Below, piece by piece: positions 5,463-8,013 of a DNA stretch of 8,013 nt. Under the pieces are notes generated by a model. The model did not search any database. It was not told the origin of the DNA and saw only the letters and a list, made by a program, of their open reading frames with translations. Position numbers and translations under genes: made by a program. This stretch comes from an uncultured Eubacteriales bacterium. Lineage in GTDB: Bacteria; Bacillota; Clostridia; Oscillospirales; Butyricicoccaceae. The stretch spans positions 1 through 8,013 of the forward strand of contig CAJKFC010000083.1 in assembly GCA_905199135.1 (NCBI GenBank). The letters are read 5' to 3'. How positions within the stretch are numbered: the first letter of the stretch is position 1; each line of letters starts with the position of its first letter.

Positions 5463-6228
5463 CTACTACAGCGAGCTTCCGGCTTCGGATTTTCTGGAGC
5501 GGCTCCACAACTGGGATGCCCTCTGCTGCTGGAACCACGACCCCTTCGGCATTCAGGCACCGTCTTTATATCAGATTGCGAACTGCGCCTTTGGCACTGT
5601 GCGTACCTCCGGCAACCAGACAAAGCTGGAAAGCGATGATCGGATTCTCCGTCAGCAGGTGCAGCGGCTCTTGTCCTGCCGGGTGGATAAGGGAAAAATG
5701 CCTGCGGACATTTCCCGGGCGGCAGCGGCCAAGGCATCCAACCTGCAAATTATGGATACCCAGCTGCGAGAGACCGTACTGTCCACCGCCTGCGCGGTGC
5801 TTCGGAAATACTACTACGATTGGGATCGGGAGGAATGGAACATGTCACTGGAACCGGAAAAGAAAGACATCAGCTATCAGTACGGGCGGCTTCTGGCGGT
5901 ATTTGAAAAAATCGAGCAGGACACCTACGATAAGGACGAGCAGCGGGAGCCAAACGCCATCCGGATGCAGTCCGTCTTCGCAAAGCGGCCCCGTTATGCC
6001 AGCCGCATTCTTTGGGAGCAGATGAAAAAAGCCTATTATCCCCGCTTGAAACCGTGGAACAGAGTAAAATATGACCGCCTGATTGGAGAAATCATCGAGC
6101 AAATTTCCAATCTCCCTCAGGCGGAGCACGAGGAAGCTTTGAAGGATACCTACTTATTTGGCTACTATTTGCAGAAAAAAGCCCTGTACACATCCGACAA
6201 AACCGAAAACAGTCAGGAGGAAGAATAA
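5422..6228 (+). CDS. cas8c: Type I-C Cascade large subunit Cas8c (Csd1), C-terminal half only
   Basis: Large subunit of the type I-C interference complex, involved in PAM recognition and R-loop stabilisation. Only about 268 codons remain of a protein usually 550-620 aa. No in-frame start lies near the breakpoint; the first in-frame ATG is at 5698, and the GTG at 5599 is inside conserved sequence (NCAFGT-VRTSGN). Family signatures in order: DAATSGRLALTYYSEL at the break, then ASDFLERLHNWDALCCW, APSLYQIANCAFGT, RETVLSTACAVLRKYYYD, YGRLLAVFEKIEQDTYD, EPNAIRMQSVFAKRP, and KDTYLFGYYLQKKAL near the end. The TAA (6226-6228) abuts the cas7 ATG, so translation is coupled. The missing 5' half, together with the absent cas5c and cas3, means this locus as shown cannot encode a full Cascade. 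The family call is based on recognised conserved segments. Confidence 0.92.
   Translation, partial: AAFDAATSGRLALTYYSELPASDFLERLHNWDALCCWNHDPFGIQAPSLYQIANCAFGTVRTSGNQTKLESDDRILRQQVQRLLSCRVDKGKMPADISRAAAAKASNLQIMDTQLRETVLSTACAVLRKYYYDWDREEWNMSLEPEKKDISYQYGRLLAVFEKIEQDTYDKDEQREPNAIRMQSVFAKRPRYASRILWEQMKKAYYPRLKPWNRVKYDRLIGEIIEQISNLPQAEHEEALKDTYLFGYYLQKKALYTSDKTENSQEEE
5842..6228 (+). CDS. cas11c: Cas11c small subunit, internal start within cas8c
   Basis: Type I-C systems are known to make a separate small subunit by internal translation initiation in the 3' part of cas8c. Here an in-frame ATG (5842-5844) is preceded by GGGAGG (5828-5833) with an 8-nt spacer, one of the best ribosome sites in the operon although it lies inside a gene. 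The product would be 128 aa starting MSLEPEKKD, close to the roughly 120-130 aa reported for Cas11c, helical and charged with a lysine- and glutamate-rich tail. Cas11 lines the Cascade belly and contacts the non-target strand. This internal ORF is complete although cas8c is broken. The existence of such products is established for the subtype; this start is my inference from spacing and position. Confidence 0.7.
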   Translation: MSLEPEKKDISYQYGRLLAVFEKIEQDTYDKDEQREPNAIRMQSVFAKRPRYASRILWEQMKKAYYPRLKPWNRVKYDRLIGEIIEQISNLPQAEHEEALKDTYLFGYYLQKKALYTSDKTENSQEEE

Positions 6229-7077
6229 ATGAGCATTTTGCAGAATAAAGTCGATTTTGTAGCACTGATTTCCGTAGCCCGAGCCAACAGCAACGGCGAT
6301 CCGCTGAACGGCAACCGCCCCCGTACCGACCTGAACGGCTTCGGTGAGATTTCCGATGTATGCGTCAAGCGGAAAATCCGCAATCGGATGCAGGATATGG
6401 GGAACCCCATCTTTGTTCAGTCTGAGGATCGGTGCACCGACGGCTTTGGGAGTCTGAGCGAGCGAGCCTCCGCCAGTCTGAAGGGCATCAAGGATAGGGA
6501 GGAATACGCCAGACGTGCCTGTGAAACCTGGCTGGATGTGCGCACCTTTGGCCAGGTGTTCGCCTTCAAGGACACAAAGGGCTTCTCCTGCGGTGTCCGG
6601 GGGCCGGTATCCATCCACCAGGCCTCCAGCATTTCCCCAGTGGAAGTTGAGTCCATCCAAATCACCAAAAGTGTCAACGGTGAAAAAAAAGGGAAAGACG
6701 AGAACCGTGCCTCCGACACCATGGGCATGAAGCACTTTGTCCGCTTCGGCCTGTACCAGATCAAGGGCTCCATCAATGTCCAGCTGGCGGAAAAGACCGG
6801 CTTTACCGAGGCGGATGCGGAAACCGTCAAGGAATGCCTGCGCACACTGTTTGTCAACGATGCCTCCTCTGCCCGGCCCGATGGCTCCATGGAGGTGGTG
6901 AAGCTGTTCTGGTGGAAGCACAACTGCAAGGATGGGCAGTATTCCTCCGCGAGGGTCCACCGCAGTGTCCGGATAGCACAGAAGGATGCGGATGCGATTC
7001 CGAGCTGTGCGGAGGATTATGACATCCGTCTGGAGCCGCTGCCCGGTCTGGAGCCGGAAATTATCGATGGAATATAA
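6229..7077 (+). CDS. cas7c: Type I-C Cascade backbone protein Cas7 (Csd2)
   Basis: Repeated subunit forming the crRNA-binding filament of the I-C complex. It is complete at 282 aa, typical for Csd2. Visible family motifs: VDFVALISVARANSNGDPLNGNRPR (8-32, the first RRM strand and its glycine/proline turn), VCVKRKIRNRM (44-54), LDVRTFGQVFAF (102-113), GVRGPVSIHQA (122-132), and SDTMGMKHFVRFGLY (162-176) after the thumb-like segment carrying ITKSVNGEKKGK. The ATG at 6229 sits directly after the cas8c stop with AGGAGG (6215-6220) 8 nt upstream, an excellent site fitting the high copy number needed. Its end overlaps the start of cas4 by 11 bp. No broken or missing segment is seen. Confidence 0.95.
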   Translation: MSILQNKVDFVALISVARANSNGDPLNGNRPRTDLNGFGEISDVCVKRKIRNRMQDMGNPIFVQSEDRCTDGFGSLSERASASLKGIKDREEYARRACETWLDVRTFGQVFAFKDTKGFSCGVRGPVSIHQASSISPVEVESIQITKSVNGEKKGKDENRASDTMGMKHFVRFGLYQIKGSINVQLAEKTGFTEADAETVKECLRTLFVNDASSARPDGSMEVVKLFWWKHNCKDGQYSSARVHRSVRIAQKDADAIPSCAEDYDIRLEPLPGLEPEIIDGI

Positions 7078-7729
7078 GGAAGATGACTTTTTGCAGCTTT
7101 CCGGTCTGCAACATTTCCGGTTTTGCCGTAGACAATGGGCTTTGATTCACATTGAGCACCAGTGGGAGGAGAATTTCCGCACCATTGATGGGGCAATCCT
7201 CCACGAAAATGCCCACAACACGGCGTTTTCCGAAAGCCGGAGGGACTGCTTTGTTACCCGGGGGGTCAGCGTGTACTCTGCCCGGCTTGGAGTATCCGGT
7301 CAGTGCGATGTGCTGGAATACCACCAGGGCACTACCGGCATCCCTCTGGCCGGGAAGGCGGGGCTGTGGCAGCCCTATCCGGTGGAGTACAAGCGGGGCA
7401 GTCCCCGGGAGGATACCGGTGATGCTTTGCAGCTGTGCGGTCAGGCCATGTGCCTGGAGAACATGCTCTGTTGCGACATTCCCGAAGGGGCGCTGTACTA
7501 TGGAGAGCTTCGCCGCCGGGAGAGGGTGGTTTTCACCCCGACCCTGCGGGAGCAGGTGCAGACCCTCCTTGCCGAAATGCACGCTCTGTACGCCAGGGGC
7601 TACACCCCCAAGGTCAAGCCCACCAAGTCCTGCAACGCCTGTTCCCTAAAGGAGCTGTGTCTGCCCAGACTGATGAAAGCCAAGTCCGTTTCTGCCTATC
7701 TGAAATCGGCCATGGAGGATACGCCATGA
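7067..7729 (+). CDS. cas4: CRISPR adaptation nuclease Cas4
   Basis: RecB-like iron-sulfur exonuclease that trims prespacers and checks the PAM together with Cas1-Cas2. It is 220 aa from the ATG at 7067-7069, which overlaps the cas7 end by 11 bp; a longer open frame extends to 6986 but runs inside conserved cas7 and lacks the Cas4 start pattern. Iron-sulfur ligands: Cys20 (FRFCRRQW) and the C-terminal trio Cys189, Cys192 and Cys198 (SCNACSLKELC). Nuclease residues: His46 (ILHENAH), Asp81 (GQCDVLEY), Glu107 and Lys109 (PVEYKRG), and Gln122 in the QLCGQAMCLE helix. All are in place, so an active enzyme is expected. GGAG 13 nt upstream is a modest ribosome site, suggesting translation coupled to cas7. 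The cas1 start overlaps its stop as ATGA. Confidence 0.95.
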   Translation: MEYKEDDFLQLSGLQHFRFCRRQWALIHIEHQWEENFRTIDGAILHENAHNTAFSESRRDCFVTRGVSVYSARLGVSGQCDVLEYHQGTTGIPLAGKAGLWQPYPVEYKRGSPREDTGDALQLCGQAMCLENMLCCDIPEGALYYGELRRRERVVFTPTLREQVQTLLAEMHALYARGYTPKVKPTKSCNACSLKELCLPRLMKAKSVSAYLKSAMEDTP

Positions 7730-8013
7730 AGCAGCTGCTGAACACTCTATTCGTTACCTCCGAGGACATTTACCTCTCCCTGGAGGGGGAGAATGTGCTG
7801 GCAAACCGGGACAAAGAGGTGATTGCCCGGTATCCCCTGCATACCCTGCAATCCATCGTCAGCTTCTCCTATTCCGGAGCTTCTCCCGCCCTCATGGGCA
7901 AGTGCGCCGAGGCGGGAATCGGTCTGGCCTTCTGTTCACCCCGGGGACGATTCCTTGCCCGGGTTTGCGGGGGGACTGGCGGAACCGTGCTTCTTCGTCG
8001 GGAGCAGTACCGG
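7726..8013 (+). CDS. cas1: CRISPR integrase Cas1 (type I-C), N-terminal 96 residues, runs off the right edge
   Basis: Metal-dependent integrase that, with Cas2, inserts spacers at the CRISPR leader. The first 96 codons are present, reading in frame to the last base. This is the N-terminal beta domain: MKQLLNTLFVTSEDIYLSLE, ENVLANRDKEVIARYPLHTL, SIVSFSYSGASPALMGKCAEAG, and the family segment SPRGRFLARV followed by GGTVLLRREQYR (family form GNVLLRRxQY; Gly-Thr replaces the usual Gly-Asn). The catalytic Glu, His and Asp lie in the helical domain beyond the window. The ATG overlaps the cas4 stop by 4 bases (ATGA), a sign of coupled translation. cas2 and the repeat array would be expected further right. 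Confidence 0.93.
   Translation, partial: MKQLLNTLFVTSEDIYLSLEGENVLANRDKEVIARYPLHTLQSIVSFSYSGASPALMGKCAEAGIGLAFCSPRGRFLARVCGGTGGTVLLRREQYR

Noticed and set aside
5400..5470. Mobile element or integration site causing the junction
   Set aside because: No terminal inverted repeats, transposase fragments, tRNA end or duplicated target are visible on either side of the join.
5420..6025. Plus-strand open frame of 201 codons overlapping the cas8c remnant in another frame
   Set aside because: The cas8c frame matches conserved Csd1 segments continuously from the breakpoint to the stop. The other frame is proline-, serine- and arginine-rich, typical of a shadow in GC-rich DNA.
5599..6228. A natural cas8c start at GTG 5599
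   Set aside because: The GTG codes for a residue inside a conserved stretch (NCAFGT-VRTSGN). Recognisable Cas8c sequence continues upstream for more than 50 codons, and no ribosome site is present.
1..8013. CRISPR array
   Set aside because: I saw no regularly spaced repeats of 30-36 bases anywhere. In type I-C loci the array usually follows cas2, which is beyond the right edge.
5100..8013. A new defence system combining a Nudix hydrolase with type I-C cas genes
   Set aside because: The Nudix gene is on the opposite strand, lacks its 5' end and shares a breakpoint with a truncated cas8c. This points to an artefact or rearrangement, not a functional association.

Overview
The window joins two unlike stretches of bacterial DNA at about position 5420. 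The left part (1-5420) is moderate-GC with all genes on the minus strand. Its proteins (GTP-type PEP carboxykinase, an S9 peptidase, a 3-hydroxyisobutyrate-dehydrogenase-type reductase) and its AT-rich intergenic gaps suggest an anaerobic Firmicute of the Clostridia (Ruminococcus/Oscillospiraceae-like). The right part (5422-8013) is on the plus strand, visibly richer in G+C (37 of 60 bases on the line starting at 6541, against 26 of 60 on the line starting at 1081), and is the middle of a type I-C CRISPR-Cas operon. Taxonomy is inference from the look of the proteins; no search was possible.

Left part, read in the direction of transcription (right to left): a Nudix hydrolase cut off at its 5' end (5100-5420); an AT-rich gap with a perfect palindrome and a strong promoter (TTGACA-17-TAAAAT, 4979-5007); a leader of about 190 nt that contains a 35-codon ORF with a good ribosome binding site and a hairpin; pckG (3021-4781); an intrinsic terminator (2983-3013); a GNAT acetyltransferase (2447-2962); an AT-rich gap; then a two-gene unit of an NAD(P)-dependent beta-hydroxyacid dehydrogenase (1388-2254) and an S9 family peptidase (1360 to beyond the left edge).

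Right part: the C-terminal half of cas8c (5422-6228), which still holds an intact internal start for the small subunit Cas11c (5842-6228); complete cas7c (6229-7077) and cas4 (7067-7729); and the first 96 codons of cas1 (7726 to the edge). The genes abut or overlap by a few bases, as in one operon. Cas8c, Cas7 and Cas11 belong to the interference complex (Cascade); Cas4 and Cas1 acquire spacers. The usual upstream cas3 and cas5c are absent because the sequence switches to the unrelated Nudix gene inside cas8c. cas2 and the array, if present, lie beyond the right edge.

The most important point for a reader is the breakpoint at about 5420. Two genes facing away from each other are each cut inside a conserved domain at the same point, base composition changes there, and no mobile element is visible. 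That pattern fits a chimeric contig or an illegitimate recombination. I see no wholly new system. The less ordinary items are the leader ORF and hairpin ahead of pckG and the embedded cas11c.
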